Shown in pieces: positions 51,239-61,804 of a stretch of 61,975 nucleotides of DNA. Every line of letters begins with the position of its first letter. The stretch's first letter is position 1. The notes under the pieces were generated by a model. It was not told where the DNA came from. It worked only from the letters and a program-made list of their open reading frames with translations, and did no database searches. This DNA is from Prochlorococcus sp. AG-673-M19 (GTDB lineage Bacteria; Cyanobacteriota; Cyanobacteriia; PCC-6307; Cyanobiaceae). Position numbers and translations under genes: made by a program. The stretch is taken from the NCBI GenBank assembly GCA_003211115.1, contig QCTP01000004.1, forward strand, positions 1 through 61,975, read 5' to 3'.

Positions 51239-52663
51239 TTATCTGCCCCCTACTGTTATTGAATCAACTTTTATATGTGGTTGACCAACTGTTACATTAA
51301 CGCTACCGCTAACTGAGCCGCAAAAACCAGGAGCTAATTCTAAATCATTCCCACACATAGATATTTTTGGCATAACCTCTTTTGCGTCCCCTATCAGTGT
51401 TGCACCTTTTACAGGCTTTGTTAATTTGCCATTCTTTATTAAATAACCTTCCTCAACAGCGAAATTAAATTGACCTGTCGCTCCTACACTTCCACCCCCC
51501 ATAGACTTACAGTAGAGTCCATCGCTAACACTGCTTATTAATTCATCTTTAGTGTATTTACCTTTAGCTATATATGTATTTCTCATTCTTGATGCTGCTG
51601 CAAATGAATAGTTTTGCCTTCTACCACTGCCAGTTCTTTTGTGCCCAGTTCTTAATTCACCTGCCCTATCAGATATGAATTTCTTTAATATTCCATCTTT
51701 AATAAGAATTGATTTCTCTGGCTCCATTCCTTCATCATCAATGGATAATGATCCAAATGATCCTTCAGAAATACCTTCATCTATAGCCGTTACAGATTCG
51801 TGAGCAATTTTTTCGTTTAACTTATCACTAAAAGGAGTTGTTCCACGTTCAATCTGAGTTGTTTCAAGTAGATGTCCACAAGCTTCATGAAATATAACTC
51901 CACCAAATTTGTTAGCTAATATAACGGGCATTTGTCCAGCTTGAACATAGTCTGCATAAAGCATATTCATTGAACTTTCATAAACTTCATTTGCTGCTTT
52001 TTCATGATCCCACAATCTAAATTCATTAGGAATGCCATGTGATCCATATCTTCTACTACCGTTTGATCTATATTGAGCATCATTAGCAATTATGTTAAGA
52101 CCAACAGTTTGATGCAATCTAATATCTGTGGCGAAAGTCCCGTCGCTTGAAGCGATTATTACTTCTTGCCAATTTCTTGAGTAGCTACCTTTCCTAACTA
52201 ATACTTTCTTATCCTTTTTTAAAGACTTAGTGCTAAGTAATAATTTTTCGCTTACTTCATAAATTGTTGGCACTTCTTTGAGCCAATTAATTTTCTCCTT
52301 ACTGTAATCTTTTAGTTTCTCTAGTCCATTAAATTTAGTAGTATTATTTTTTTGACATATATCTAACATTTCTATTGCCTGAGAAACTGATCTCATTAAT
52401 CCATGTTTTGATAAGTCATTTGTGCTTACAAAACCATCTCTTTTATCTTTAAATATTCTTATTCCAGCTCCTTTACCGAATGATGGACTTACACTTGTAA
52501 TAAAATCTTCTTCGGCAAGAACACTTGAATTATCTGAATTTTCAATAAATATTTCTACAAAATCAGCACCTAGTGATACTCCATAGAAAATAACTTCTTC
52601 TAAAAGTTGTTTATTACATTCGCCAAATCTAATTTCGCTAGATTTTATACTCGAAGATACCAT
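51239..52663 (-). CDS. TldD-like metalloprotease
   Basis: IFHEACGHLLE zinc motif present. Confidence 0.9.
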   Translation of the reverse strand: MVSSSIKSSEIRFGECNKQLLEEVIFYGVSLGADFVEIFIENSDNSSVLAEEDFITSVSPSFGKGAGIRIFKDKRDGFVSTNDLSKHGLMRSVSQAIEMLDICQKNNTTKFNGLEKLKDYSKEKINWLKEVPTIYEVSEKLLLSTKSLKKDKKVLVRKGSYSRNWQEVIIASSDGTFATDIRLHQTVGLNIIANDAQYRSNGSRRYGSHGIPNEFRLWDHEKAANEVYESSMNMLYADYVQAGQMPVILANKFGGVIFHEACGHLLETTQIERGTTPFSDKLNEKIAHESVTAIDEGISEGSFGSLSIDDEGMEPEKSILIKDGILKKFISDRAGELRTGHKRTGSGRRQNYSFAAASRMRNTYIAKGKYTKDELISSVSDGLYCKSMGGGSVGATGQFNFAVEEGYLIKNGKLTKPVKGATLIGDAKEVMPKISMCGNDLELAPGFCGSVSGSVNVTVGQPHIKVDSITVGGR

Positions 52664-52699
52664 TTGAAACTTATATATTTGGCTCTTATATGGGTCAGA

Positions 52700-53872
52700 T
52701 TATCTAATTGATGGTTGAAAATCTTCGCTTTTAAGAGGTTTTAATAAGTATAGTCTTATCAACTGATAACCGTTTGAAATATAGATAGGAAATTTTGATA
52801 TAACTTTATTTAAATTTTTGATATCTTTTTTATCTATTTCTGATAATCGTTCACCATTTTCAACAATCTTGTCTAATCTTTTGTAAAAAGATTTATCATA
52901 CACGTTTAAAACTACAGGGAAAATTCTAGCTGAAGTTTCATTTGTTTTGTTAATTACATACTGATCGTATTCTCTAGCATCTAGACCTAGTGCACCATAA
53001 AAATCTCTCTTTTTGCCGAGATCTCTAATATACATAGTTGCAAAAACAGCTAATAGAAAAAATCTGGACCATAATTTTGAAACTAAGGGGAGATTGTTTA
53101 AGAAATATCTAAACCTATGAAAATAGTCAAATAGTGGATGTGTGAAGGTAGATCCGCCTATAGTAATTTTTTGACTTAAAGATTTTACCGTTCTTGGTTG
53201 TGCTTTCATTAGTGCGTCAAAGAAATCACCATGCCTATTTTCGTCTTGACACCAATTTTCAAAGTAATTAAAAAGTGGGAATATCTTGCTATCTGGATTC
53301 TTCTCTAAATGTCTGTAAATTGCTATGTATCTCCAATAACCAATTTTTTCTGATATGTAAGTAGCGTAAAAAATTGCTCTCGGTGCAAAGTAAGTATAAT
53401 CTTTATTTGCTGTTAAAAATCCTAAATCTAACTGTAAGCCAAAGTCATTCATTGACTTATTTAAGAATCCTGCATGTCGTGCTTCATCCCTAGCCATATG
53501 AGCAAAACATTCTGCAAGAAGAGGATTTTTATCTTTTATTCTTTTACTAAGTTCTTTATACAATAGAAAACCTGAAAATTCAGATGTACAACTTCCCTCC
53601 AGAAAATCTACAAAAAGTTCTCTCGTTTTGGGATCTAATTTATCTGCAGCACCTTCAAATTCTTTATTTCTTACAAAGTGATGCCTATTGTAATCTTTTC
53701 TAAATTCTTCACAAATTGCTTCCAATTCCTCTTCATTAATTGAAAGGTCCATCTTTTCCATAGCTTCAAAATCTGTCGTATAGAAATTTGGAGTTAAGAT
53801 CGTATCCTTTGCAATTTCTTTTCCTCTGTTAACAGATTTTATATTTTTTGATTCAATAGTTGATTGGGACAT
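52700..53872 (-). CDS. acsF: Mg-protoporphyrin IX monomethyl ester (oxidative) cyclase
   Basis: [48 protein letters not shown]. Confidence 0.95.
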   Translation of the reverse strand: MSQSTIESKNIKSVNRGKEIAKDTILTPNFYTTDFEAMEKMDLSINEEELEAICEEFRKDYNRHHFVRNKEFEGAADKLDPKTRELFVDFLEGSCTSEFSGFLLYKELSKRIKDKNPLLAECFAHMARDEARHAGFLNKSMNDFGLQLDLGFLTANKDYTYFAPRAIFYATYISEKIGYWRYIAIYRHLEKNPDSKIFPLFNYFENWCQDENRHGDFFDALMKAQPRTVKSLSQKITIGGSTFTHPLFDYFHRFRYFLNNLPLVSKLWSRFFLLAVFATMYIRDLGKKRDFYGALGLDAREYDQYVINKTNETSARIFPVVLNVYDKSFYKRLDKIVENGERLSEIDKKDIKNLNKVISKFPIYISNGYQLIRLYLLKPLKSEDFQPSIR

Positions 53873-53956
53873 CTTTTTCTATTCCATTAATACTATTATT
53901 TACTATTATTTGCATTTTCGAGGGAAAAGTTAACTAGGTGTGATTCTTTCTAATAT

Positions 53957-54556
53957 TTAATTAATTCCAATTAATTTTTGTCCATTCAATCTTTGCAGAA
54001 TTCTAGAAATTATCAATTTAAGGGTAATTCTTTTTTCATCTATTAAAAAAGATTCAATAACACTAGGTTTTTGATTAAATTTGCACAAGGAAATACTTTT
54101 TAAAGAGCTTATATCATCTTTTTCAAATGATAACCAAAAGTTACAGATGTCTTTTAATTCACAATAAATTACCCAGCATTTATCTCCTGCAATTGGTCTG
54201 ATGGTGTTTTTAAGATTAATCTCTTCAACTTCTAAACCTCTATCTTTAAATTCTTTTATTAAGGATGGTAATAAATGATCATTAACAAATTCATTAAAAG
54301 GTTTTTTCTCTAAAGGAATTTCTTTTTTAGGCTTTATTTTTATTTCCTTTAAGCTAGCAGCTTCTACCTTTTTATTATTAATTTCATTACTCACTGCTTT
54401 GGTTTTATTTTGATTATTAGTATTTACTACATTTTCTTCTGTATTATTATTAATTAAATTTGGTTGATCTTTTGCATTATTTTCTGTAGGAACATTTTTT
54501 AAAGCATTTTCATCATTACTTCTATTCTCTTTTACCGAATCAATATTTTCTTCCAT
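53957..54556 (-). CDS. DUF2996-like protein
   Basis: KKPFNEFVNDHLLPSLIKEFKDRGLEVEEINLKN...WVIYCELKD. Confidence 0.7.
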   Translation of the reverse strand: MEENIDSVKENRSNDENALKNVPTENNAKDQPNLINNNTEENVVNTNNQNKTKAVSNEINNKKVEAASLKEIKIKPKKEIPLEKKPFNEFVNDHLLPSLIKEFKDRGLEVEEINLKNTIRPIAGDKCWVIYCELKDICNFWLSFEKDDISSLKSISLCKFNQKPSVIESFLIDEKRITLKLIISRILQRLNGQKLIGIN

Positions 54557-54630
54557 AAAAATAAATTAAAATTAAATGAGATTATAAACATAATACTCGT
54601 TTTTATTGATTTTTCTAATTAACTATATTT

Positions 54631-55089
54631 TTACCATTCCGAATCGTTATTGTTCCAATCATCTTCATGCTTACTATTCTGAGACCTTGGTTTTCTACCA
54701 CTTAATTCATTTTCCCCATTATCTTTAATAACTCTATAATTTACAGAAATTGTAGGTTGAGTATCTTGTAAATCTCTTACAGGTGGCATTTCAAAAGACC
54801 CATTATTTTCATCGCTATTTACTGAATAATCATTCTCATTGTATGTTTTATCATCTTCTTTGTTTTTGGAATATTTTCTGACATTATTATCTAGTGTCTT
54901 GGTTAAGATAGAACTCAGTAGTAATCCTGAAATAAATGAAATACTTATTAATCTACCTACGCTAACTTCTTCAATATTCCAAATAAAATATCTAAAAGAA
55001 GTTTTTGTCCTATTATTTATTAATAATATGATAAGTATACTTAGTATTAAAAAAATACTTAAAATTATACCTTTTTTTTTAAAATCCAT
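54631..55089 (-). CDS. Hypothetical membrane protein
   Basis: Two hydrophobic helices, polar tail. Confidence 0.6.
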   Translation of the reverse strand: MDFKKKGIILSIFLILSILIILLINNRTKTSFRYFIWNIEEVSVGRLISISFISGLLLSSILTKTLDNNVRKYSKNKEDDKTYNENDYSVNSDENNGSFEMPPVRDLQDTQPTISVNYRVIKDNGENELSGRKPRSQNSKHEDDWNNNDSEW

Positions 55090-55154
55090 TTTTAATTTTA
55101 AATTATACTAGGAATTGTTTTAATTAAATTTGAGAATTAATTAGCTATTGATCT

Positions 55155-57374
55155 CTAAACAAGTTCAAGATCTATTTGATATTTAAGGATATCTACTTTA
55201 ATGATTTTTATTTCAATTATATCTCCTAACTTGTATGATTTTTTTGATTTTCTTCCAATTAATAAGTTTTGCCTTGATCTGTATTCATACCAATCATTAC
55301 TAAGAGTACTTACATGTACTAAACCTTCAACGAATAACTCAGGAATTTCAACAAAAAAGCCATAACTTTGAACTGTCATAATTAATCCACTGTAAGTATT
55401 TCCTATTAGCTTTTCTGCTTTTCTCACTTGTTTTAAATTAATCATATTCGTTCTAAACTGTCTTACTTTAATTTTATATTCATTAATTTTTTCAATTAAA
55501 CTTTTATTAAATATTAAGTCCATATTTTTTAATATTGATGAATTATAAATAGACCAATTTACCTGTTCCCAGGAGTTTTTATCCATAATATTTATAATTT
55601 TTCCATTACTATTTTTACTTCTTTTACCATTAACTATCATATTATAAATATTATATTGATTAATTAAATTAGTAAAGTCATATGAGGGTAGGGTCCAAGG
55701 TGAAATAATTTTTTTAGATTCAATATTATTCACGTCTTTAGTAATTAATGTAACTTCATTTTCTCTTATTACATTAATTAATATCTTATGCAAAATTCTT
55801 TTTTTATTATCCTCCTTGCATAACTGAACTAATTGGTGGAATGTTAAAGTTCCATTGTCATTAAGCTCAATATCACTATTAATTAATTCAGAATTTTTAA
55901 TAATTTCACTTACATTTATGTAATCTAATTCTTGGGAAATATATGACGCATTTTTTAATTCATATTTACTTGAATGATTAAACCATATTAAATTTGCCTT
56001 ATGCAGTAAGGGTGATATGTATGTTTGTATATCGTTATTATCAAATGGTTCTAAATATTCTTTTGAAAAGTCAACAGGGTTGTGAACTAATAATTCTTCT
56101 AGTGATTTAATGTTGTTATTTGGCTTAGGTATTTCAATTTTTCCATTTAACAATTGTTCACTTCTGAATACCTTAGAAATTTCTATTATTTTATCTAAAT
56201 CATCGATGTAGTCCTTGATAGGTTTAAGTATTCGTGATGTAATTCTTGTATTACTTTTCCTTGTTAAAAGAGCATCAATATGTTTATTTTCAACAATTAG
56301 GGAACATTTTATATTTGTTAATTGAAATGACCAGTTAGTTATTTCATTTTCACTATTGATATCGATACATAAGCTAATAGCTTCATTAATTTGACCTACA
56401 TTAAATTTTGAAGCGTTGCATAGTTCCTCACTGAGGTAGTTTTGCCACTCGTTTAATATTGGAAATGATTCAAATCTATCAATGAATTGTTCTAGGAATT
56501 TCTTACTGCTTAGATCTAATCGTTCGGCAATTGCATTTGTGTGAACCCAAAGTTTGTATGAATTATTTTTATCTCTATCTATTTGAAAAAGTGGAAGTAT
56601 TGGTGAATTTTCACCATTCCAACTTTTAAACATGTATGAATTTTTATTTGTTAGATCTAGTCTTGGTACTTGACTTATAAGAGATGGTTTTGGCCCTTGA
56701 ATTTTATCAATTCTATTAATATTACTTTTTGATAATACGAAATCGGTATCTAACTTTTCATTATTTTCTAATTTTAATTCATGTATAACATGTCCAATAC
56801 CTTCTTGTTGACCTATTGGGAATAAGTCGATCTCTATCTTGACAATGTTTTTATTTTCAGGAATATATTTATATTTTTCATCTTCTTTTGGAAGCCTTAT
56901 TTTAGCTAGAATTCTGTCGTCTATAGGTATGCCATATGCTTCATCCTTAATGATTTCAACTTTTGCTAATAGAATTTGGTTGGTTCTTTCAAGAATACAA
57001 TCTACTATTCCTTCTGGTGATCTTCTTCTAACACCTTCTTTAATTATTCTTACAAGAACCTTATCTCCATTCCAGGCATAATTTAGTAAATTTTCTTTTA
57101 TGTAAATATCTTCTTTATTGTTATCTCTTACTGCAAAGCAATAACCTTTACTGCTACATCTGATTTTGGCAACTAAATGATTACTTTCTTGAACGTTCAA
57201 ATATTCATTAGCATCATTTTTATTTATTATTTCAAGTTCTTCTAATGCTCGTAATGCTATATCTAATTTATCCTTATCTGCTTTCTTTGAAATTTTTAAT
57301 AATCTGCATAATTTCTTATATTCCAGGCCTTCTTCTTCGTTTAAATTATTAATTATTGAAGAAGTTGAAAACAT
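55155..57374 (-). CDS. RNase II/R (RNB, Zam-like) family protein with S1 domain, catalytic residues apparently degenerate
   Basis: PRLDLT...LWVHTNAIAERLDLSSKKFLEQFIDRFESFPILNEW and C-terminal S1 (GLIMTVQSYGFFVEIPELFVEGLVHVSTL). Confidence 0.75.
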   Translation of the reverse strand: MFSTSSIINNLNEEEGLEYKKLCRLLKISKKADKDKLDIALRALEELEIINKNDANEYLNVQESNHLVAKIRCSSKGYCFAVRDNNKEDIYIKENLLNYAWNGDKVLVRIIKEGVRRRSPEGIVDCILERTNQILLAKVEIIKDEAYGIPIDDRILAKIRLPKEDEKYKYIPENKNIVKIEIDLFPIGQQEGIGHVIHELKLENNEKLDTDFVLSKSNINRIDKIQGPKPSLISQVPRLDLTNKNSYMFKSWNGENSPILPLFQIDRDKNNSYKLWVHTNAIAERLDLSSKKFLEQFIDRFESFPILNEWQNYLSEELCNASKFNVGQINEAISLCIDINSENEITNWSFQLTNIKCSLIVENKHIDALLTRKSNTRITSRILKPIKDYIDDLDKIIEISKVFRSEQLLNGKIEIPKPNNNIKSLEELLVHNPVDFSKEYLEPFDNNDIQTYISPLLHKANLIWFNHSSKYELKNASYISQELDYINVSEIIKNSELINSDIELNDNGTLTFHQLVQLCKEDNKKRILHKILINVIRENEVTLITKDVNNIESKKIISPWTLPSYDFTNLINQYNIYNMIVNGKRSKNSNGKIINIMDKNSWEQVNWSIYNSSILKNMDLIFNKSLIEKINEYKIKVRQFRTNMINLKQVRKAEKLIGNTYSGLIMTVQSYGFFVEIPELFVEGLVHVSTLSNDWYEYRSRQNLLIGRKSKKSYKLGDIIEIKIIKVDILKYQIDLELV

Positions 57375-57439
57375 AATTACCTTATAACTTTATTGTATAA
57401 ATTATATTTTATATTATATCTTTCTTTCTTATCAAAAAA

Positions 57440-57751
57440 CTAAATATTTTCTTTTTCCTTATTATCTTGTTCATCAGAATTAAAAGAATTTATGAATAGT
57501 CTTATACCAATTATAAAAAAGGTAAAAGATGCAATCGATTTTAATATTATTTCAGGTACAAAATTAGATATTGACCCTCCTGCTGATGCACCTAACAAAC
57601 TAGCAAAGACGAGAGCAGTTGAGGAACCTAAAAAAACAGCTAAAGGTTTATTTGATGTACCACTTATTGTTAATGTAGCTAACTGTGTTTTGTCACCTAG
57701 TTCTGCAATAAATATTGTTAAGAATGTAGATAACAGTAAACTTATAATCAT
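57440..57751 (-). CDS. UPF0016/GDT1-family half protein
   Basis: FIAELGDKTQLATLTIS...VFLGSSTALVFASLLGASAGG. Confidence 0.9.
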   Translation of the reverse strand: MIISLLLSTFLTIFIAELGDKTQLATLTISGTSNKPLAVFLGSSTALVFASLLGASAGGSISNFVPEIILKSIASFTFFIIGIRLFINSFNSDEQDNKEKENI

Positions 57752-58078
57752 TTATATATATGGTTTAAGAATGTCATAAGCTAAAAATATACTAATAATT
57801 ATCATTAATAATCCAGTAAAAAAAGCAAATTTACTAGGAGATATTTTTTGTGATAACCATTTACCAATTAATACACCTACCAAACTAGAACTTATTAATG
57901 CTAATGAACTCCCCAGAAAAACAACAATTGGCTTTCCAGATTCTGCTGATAACATTAAAGTAGCTATTTGAGTTTTGTCTCCTAATTCAGCAATAAATAT
58001 AGTAGTAAACGTTGTTATAAAAATTGATGAAAATGTTTTTTCGTCATTTTTTTCTTTTTTTTCTAAATTTACATTCAT
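57752..58078 (-). CDS. UPF0016/GDT1-family half protein
   Basis: FIAELGDKTQIATLMLSAESGKPIVVFLGSSLALISSSLVGV. Confidence 0.9.
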   Translation of the reverse strand: MNVNLEKKEKNDEKTFSSIFITTFTTIFIAELGDKTQIATLMLSAESGKPIVVFLGSSLALISSSLVGVLIGKWLSQKISPSKFAFFTGLLMIIISIFLAYDILKPYI

Positions 58079-58422
58079 TTTTTTGCAACAGCGATTTTAA
58101 AAGCCTTCATTTGTCTACTTTTTCTTCCATATATTGAAGATATATGTTGAGTACAACATTTTATTAGAAATTTATCACCATTTTTTAAATATCCTTTAAA
58201 CGAGGCTGAGAATTCATTTACTCGACAAAAATGAGGTCTAGAATCATAAATCATGCATTTACTGTTTGATTTATCAAGATATTTGCACCATCCGTCATTA
58301 TCAGTCATTGAATTTATTAAAGCTATATCGTTTGCAGTTAATATATTTGATAAATCTTCTCTTTCAGGTAAATTAAACTTACAACACGCTCCACAATTTT
58401 CTATACATTTCCAGGATTTCAT
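58075..58422 (-). CDS. YkgJ-type CxxCxxCC-family protein
   Basis: CIENCGACCKFNL...CMIYDSRPHFCRV. Confidence 0.85.
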   Translation of the reverse strand: MKSWKCIENCGACCKFNLPEREDLSNILTANDIALINSMTDNDGWCKYLDKSNSKCMIYDSRPHFCRVNEFSASFKGYLKNGDKFLIKCCTQHISSIYGRKSRQMKAFKIAVAKK

Positions 58423-58502
58423 AATTTAATTCAATCTCGTAACGTATTGGTACAGTTGATAGATTTATTTGTAAAAATAGTATCACATTATATATTATTA
58501 TC

Positions 58503-58580
58503 ATGGCAACACTTATACCTTTAGCCGTCGTTGCATTGGCTGGACCAGCAATAATAGCGTTAGTTTTTTTTCGTAAATAA
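58503..58580 (+). CDS. Photosystem II Psb30/Ycf12-like small subunit
   Basis: MATLIPLAVVALAGPAIIALVFFRK: single helix with LAGPAxI as in Ycf12. Confidence 0.55.
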   Translation: MATLIPLAVVALAGPAIIALVFFRK

Positions 58581-58599
58581 AAAATTTTTTTAACTCTAA

Positions 58600-59349
58600 G
58601 TGACTTACCTTGAGGGTGTTTATTGGGACTTAGATGGAACAATTGCTAATACCGAATTGGAAGCTCATTTACCAGCTTTTAATTTTGCATTTAAAGATTT
58701 TAATCTTAATTGGAAGTGGGATATATCTACTTACATAGATCTTTTAAAAATAAATGGGGGTAAAAATAGGATTTTTTATTATTCAAAAATAAAAAACAAT
58801 TCATTAAGTAATGAAGTATTAACTAAGGTTCATGAAAGAAAACAATACCACTATATAAATTTTGTAAAAAAAGATAATGTAATTTCTCTTAAAAGAGGAG
58901 TTTATAGATTAACAAAAGAATTATATGAAAATAAAGTAAGACAATTTATAGTAACTTCAAGCTCTAAAATACAAGCTAATTTAATTACTAATCAATTATT
59001 TAAAGAATTTAATCCATTTGAATTTATTATTTCAAGTGATGATGTTCAATTTCATAAACCCAATCCTTTGCCATACTTAAAAGCTATGAAATCGAGTGGT
59101 ATAAAATATAATAAATCAGTAGTTTTTGAAGATTCAAGCCAGGGACTTAGATCATCTTTAGCGGCTAAACTTCCAACTATTTATGTTCCTTCAAATATAC
59201 CTGCAATTATTGATAAAGATATAGATTTAAAATGTTTTATTGATAGTTTAGGTAATGAAAATCATAAGGCTAATGTGGTTAAAGGACCCAAACTTGAAGG
59301 GAATTATGTTGACTGTGATTATTTAGATCAATTTTTAATGACAATTTAA
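58600..59349 (+). CDS. HAD-superfamily hydrolase, CbbY-like (GTG start)
   Basis: GVYWDLDGTIANTE, VTSSSKIQ, HKPNPLPYLKA, VFEDSSQGLRSS. Confidence 0.85.
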   Translation: MTYLEGVYWDLDGTIANTELEAHLPAFNFAFKDFNLNWKWDISTYIDLLKINGGKNRIFYYSKIKNNSLSNEVLTKVHERKQYHYINFVKKDNVISLKRGVYRLTKELYENKVRQFIVTSSSKIQANLITNQLFKEFNPFEFIISSDDVQFHKPNPLPYLKAMKSSGIKYNKSVVFEDSSQGLRSSLAAKLPTIYVPSNIPAIIDKDIDLKCFIDSLGNENHKANVVKGPKLEGNYVDCDYLDQFLMTI

Positions 59350-59350
59350 A

Positions 59351-59677
59351 ATGCAAAATACTAAATTTTCAAAAATTAATGATCAGTTTAATAATTTATT
59401 ATTTGGCTTTTTAAGCTCTTCTTGGAAATCAAAATCTATTAATATCCTTTCTATTTTGACGGGTTATTTTTTGTTCGCAAATTTTATAACGAAATTTATA
59501 TCTGAAGGTAAAAATGAATTAATAATGGTTCCAATAATAATATTAGTTATTGAGCTAATAATTAGAATTCGTCCTTCTAAAAAATCTAATATTTTTATAG
59601 TTTGGTCAATTGTTGATAAAGTTCGAATAGGTGCAACTTACGCTGTGATACTTGAGGCCTTTAAATTAGGTTCTTAA
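59351..59677 (+). CDS. DUF565 (Ycf33/Ycf20-like) membrane protein
   Basis: TKFSKINDQFNNLLFGFLSSSWKSKSINILSILTGYF...IVWSIVDKVRIGATYAVILEAFKLGS. Confidence 0.7.
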   Translation: MQNTKFSKINDQFNNLLFGFLSSSWKSKSINILSILTGYFLFANFITKFISEGKNELIMVPIIILVIELIIRIRPSKKSNIFIVWSIVDKVRIGATYAVILEAFKLGS

Positions 59678-59684
59678 TAAGATG

Positions 59685-59864
59685 CTATTCATCACTGCTC
59701 TCTTCATCCTCGTCAATTGGGTATACAAATCCTTGTGCTTTACCGGTTAAAACAGATTTACCTAGTGACATAGCTTTTTGTGCTGCTAATGCTGCTTTAC
59801 TTTTCCAAACAGCATGTCTATGATTTCTCTTGCTTTTTGATTTTTTCTTCTTTGGGACAGCCAT
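59685..59864 (-). CDS. rpmF: 50S ribosomal protein L32
   Basis: [59 protein letters not shown]. Confidence 0.93.
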   Translation of the reverse strand: MAVPKKKKSKSKRNHRHAVWKSKAALAAQKAMSLGKSVLTGKAQGFVYPIDEDEESSDE

Positions 59865-59999
59865 ACTAATTTATTTTAACCTTTTAATAATATAACCTTT
59901 TAATGGTTATCTCCCAAATATTTGAGTATATTTGATTTAAATAGCTCAATTCCTAATCTGAGCTTTTAAGCTTTATTAATAATATCTAATTGAAGATTA

Positions 60000-61754
60000 G
60001 TGTTCTTTAAATCAAATTTCTCATATTCAAACTCTAGTACAAGTTATTCTGATCTTTTATTAGAAATAGATTCAGGCAACATACAATCTATATATTTTTT
60101 CCCTAGGAAGAGAGAAGTAGATGTTTTATACAAGAATGGAAAAAAGGAAAAGGTACCTATCCTTTATAACGACCAACTAATTCTTGAAAAAGCTTCCGAA
60201 AATAATGTTGATCTAACTATTAATAATAGCCGTAAGGAGTCTTCAGCAGCCAATTCGTTTGCATCAGTTGGTCTTTTTTTGATTTTTGTAATTGCCATTG
60301 TTTTAATTTTAAGAAGTACCTCAAAATTTGCTTCTAGAGCTTTAGGTTTTGGTAAAAATAAAGCTAAATTTGTAACTATTGATGATGTAGACACTCGATT
60401 TGATGATGTTGCTGGAGTTCCTGAAGCAGCGGAAGAATTAAAAGAAGTAATAACATTTTTAAATCAACCAAAAAAGTTTTTAGATCTTGGAGCAAAGGTT
60501 CCCAAAGGAGTTCTATTAATTGGTCCTCCAGGAACAGGTAAAACTTTATTGGCTAAAGCTATAGCTGGTGAGTCAGGAGTTCCATTTCTGTCTATAGCAG
60601 CTTCTGAATTTGTTGAATTATTTGTTGGCGTTGGTGCAAGTAGAGTTAGAGACTTATTTGAAAAGGCAAAAGAAAAATCTCCTTGCATAATATTTATTGA
60701 TGAAATTGACTCAATCGGTAGACAAAGAGGTTCTGGAATCGGAGGAGGTAATGATGAAAGAGAACAAACGCTTAATCAGTTATTAACAGAATTAGATGGA
60801 TTTGCAGATAATTCTGGAATAATTGTTATTGCTGCCACAAACAGACCAGACATATTAGATTCAGCACTTTTAAGACCTGGAAGATTTGATAGAAAAATAG
60901 AAGTCATGTTGCCTGATTTAGAAGGTAGAAAAAAAATACTTTCAGTTCATTCCTTATCGAAACCACTTTCAAAAAATGTTGATCTAGCATATTGGGCTAC
61001 CAGAACGGTCGGATTTTCAGGGGCTGACTTGGCAAATTTAATGAATGAAAGCGCTATTCATTGCGCTAGAGAAGAGTCTAATTCAATTTGCGATAATCAT
61101 ATAGAAAGTGCACTAGATAAAGTTACGTTAGGACTAAGAACTTCTGTAATTTGTTCTCCTAATATGAAAAAAATAATTGCTTATAATGAAGTAGGTCGTG
61201 CAATTGTTTCTGCAGTTAAAAATGGTATTGATTCAGTTGATAAAATAACTATTCTTCCGAGATCTGGATACATAGGAGGATATACGAAAATCAATCCTGA
61301 CGAAGATACTGTATCAAGTGGATTAATTTCAAAGAAATTATTGTTATCTAAAATAGAAATTGCATTAGCAGGTAGGGCTGCTGAAACAATAGTTTTTGGC
61401 AAAAATGAAATTACTCAATGCTCAATTAACGACATATCTTATGCAACAAATATTGTTAGAGAAATGGTAACTAAATATGGGTTCTCCGTAATAGGTCCTG
61501 TATCCCTTGAAAGTAATAATGATATTTTAATAGGAGATGGTTTTTTAAGAAACAAATCTATAATAGCCGATAATACATACTCTAAAATAGATAATGAAAT
61601 TATTAATATTACTAAGATTTCTCTTCAAAATTCTATAAATTTAATCCTTAAAAACAGAATTTTATTAGAAAAATTAGTAGAGATTTTATTAAATAAAGAA
61701 ACTATAGAGAATAAAACTTTTAAAAAAATAACTTTTGATTTATTAAAAGTGTGA
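60000..61754 (+). CDS. FtsH-family AAA protein with mutated zinc motif (GTG start)
   Basis: GPPGTGKTLLAKAIAGE, IIFIDEIDSIGRQRG, SRH region intact; HEXGH position reads NEVGR. Confidence 0.9.
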   Translation: MFFKSNFSYSNSSTSYSDLLLEIDSGNIQSIYFFPRKREVDVLYKNGKKEKVPILYNDQLILEKASENNVDLTINNSRKESSAANSFASVGLFLIFVIAIVLILRSTSKFASRALGFGKNKAKFVTIDDVDTRFDDVAGVPEAAEELKEVITFLNQPKKFLDLGAKVPKGVLLIGPPGTGKTLLAKAIAGESGVPFLSIAASEFVELFVGVGASRVRDLFEKAKEKSPCIIFIDEIDSIGRQRGSGIGGGNDEREQTLNQLLTELDGFADNSGIIVIAATNRPDILDSALLRPGRFDRKIEVMLPDLEGRKKILSVHSLSKPLSKNVDLAYWATRTVGFSGADLANLMNESAIHCAREESNSICDNHIESALDKVTLGLRTSVICSPNMKKIIAYNEVGRAIVSAVKNGIDSVDKITILPRSGYIGGYTKINPDEDTVSSGLISKKLLLSKIEIALAGRAAETIVFGKNEITQCSINDISYATNIVREMVTKYGFSVIGPVSLESNNDILIGDGFLRNKSIIADNTYSKIDNEIINITKISLQNSINLILKNRILLEKLVEILLNKETIENKTFKKITFDLLKV

Positions 61755-61804
61755 TTAAATACATTTAATTTAAAAAATTTTCCTTGATAATAAAATTTAG
61801 CCTC

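Noticed and set aside
51239-52663. Checked TldD for zinc-motif loss similar to the FtsH homologue
   Set aside because: HEACGH is intact, so no sign of pseudoenzyme status
58379-58642. 87-aa minus-strand ORF over the Psb30-like gene and the HAD start
   Set aside because: Overlaps better-supported genes on the other strand and has no recognisable motif
60464-60688. 74-aa minus-strand ORF inside ftsH-like
   Set aside because: Antisense to the Walker A/B coding region
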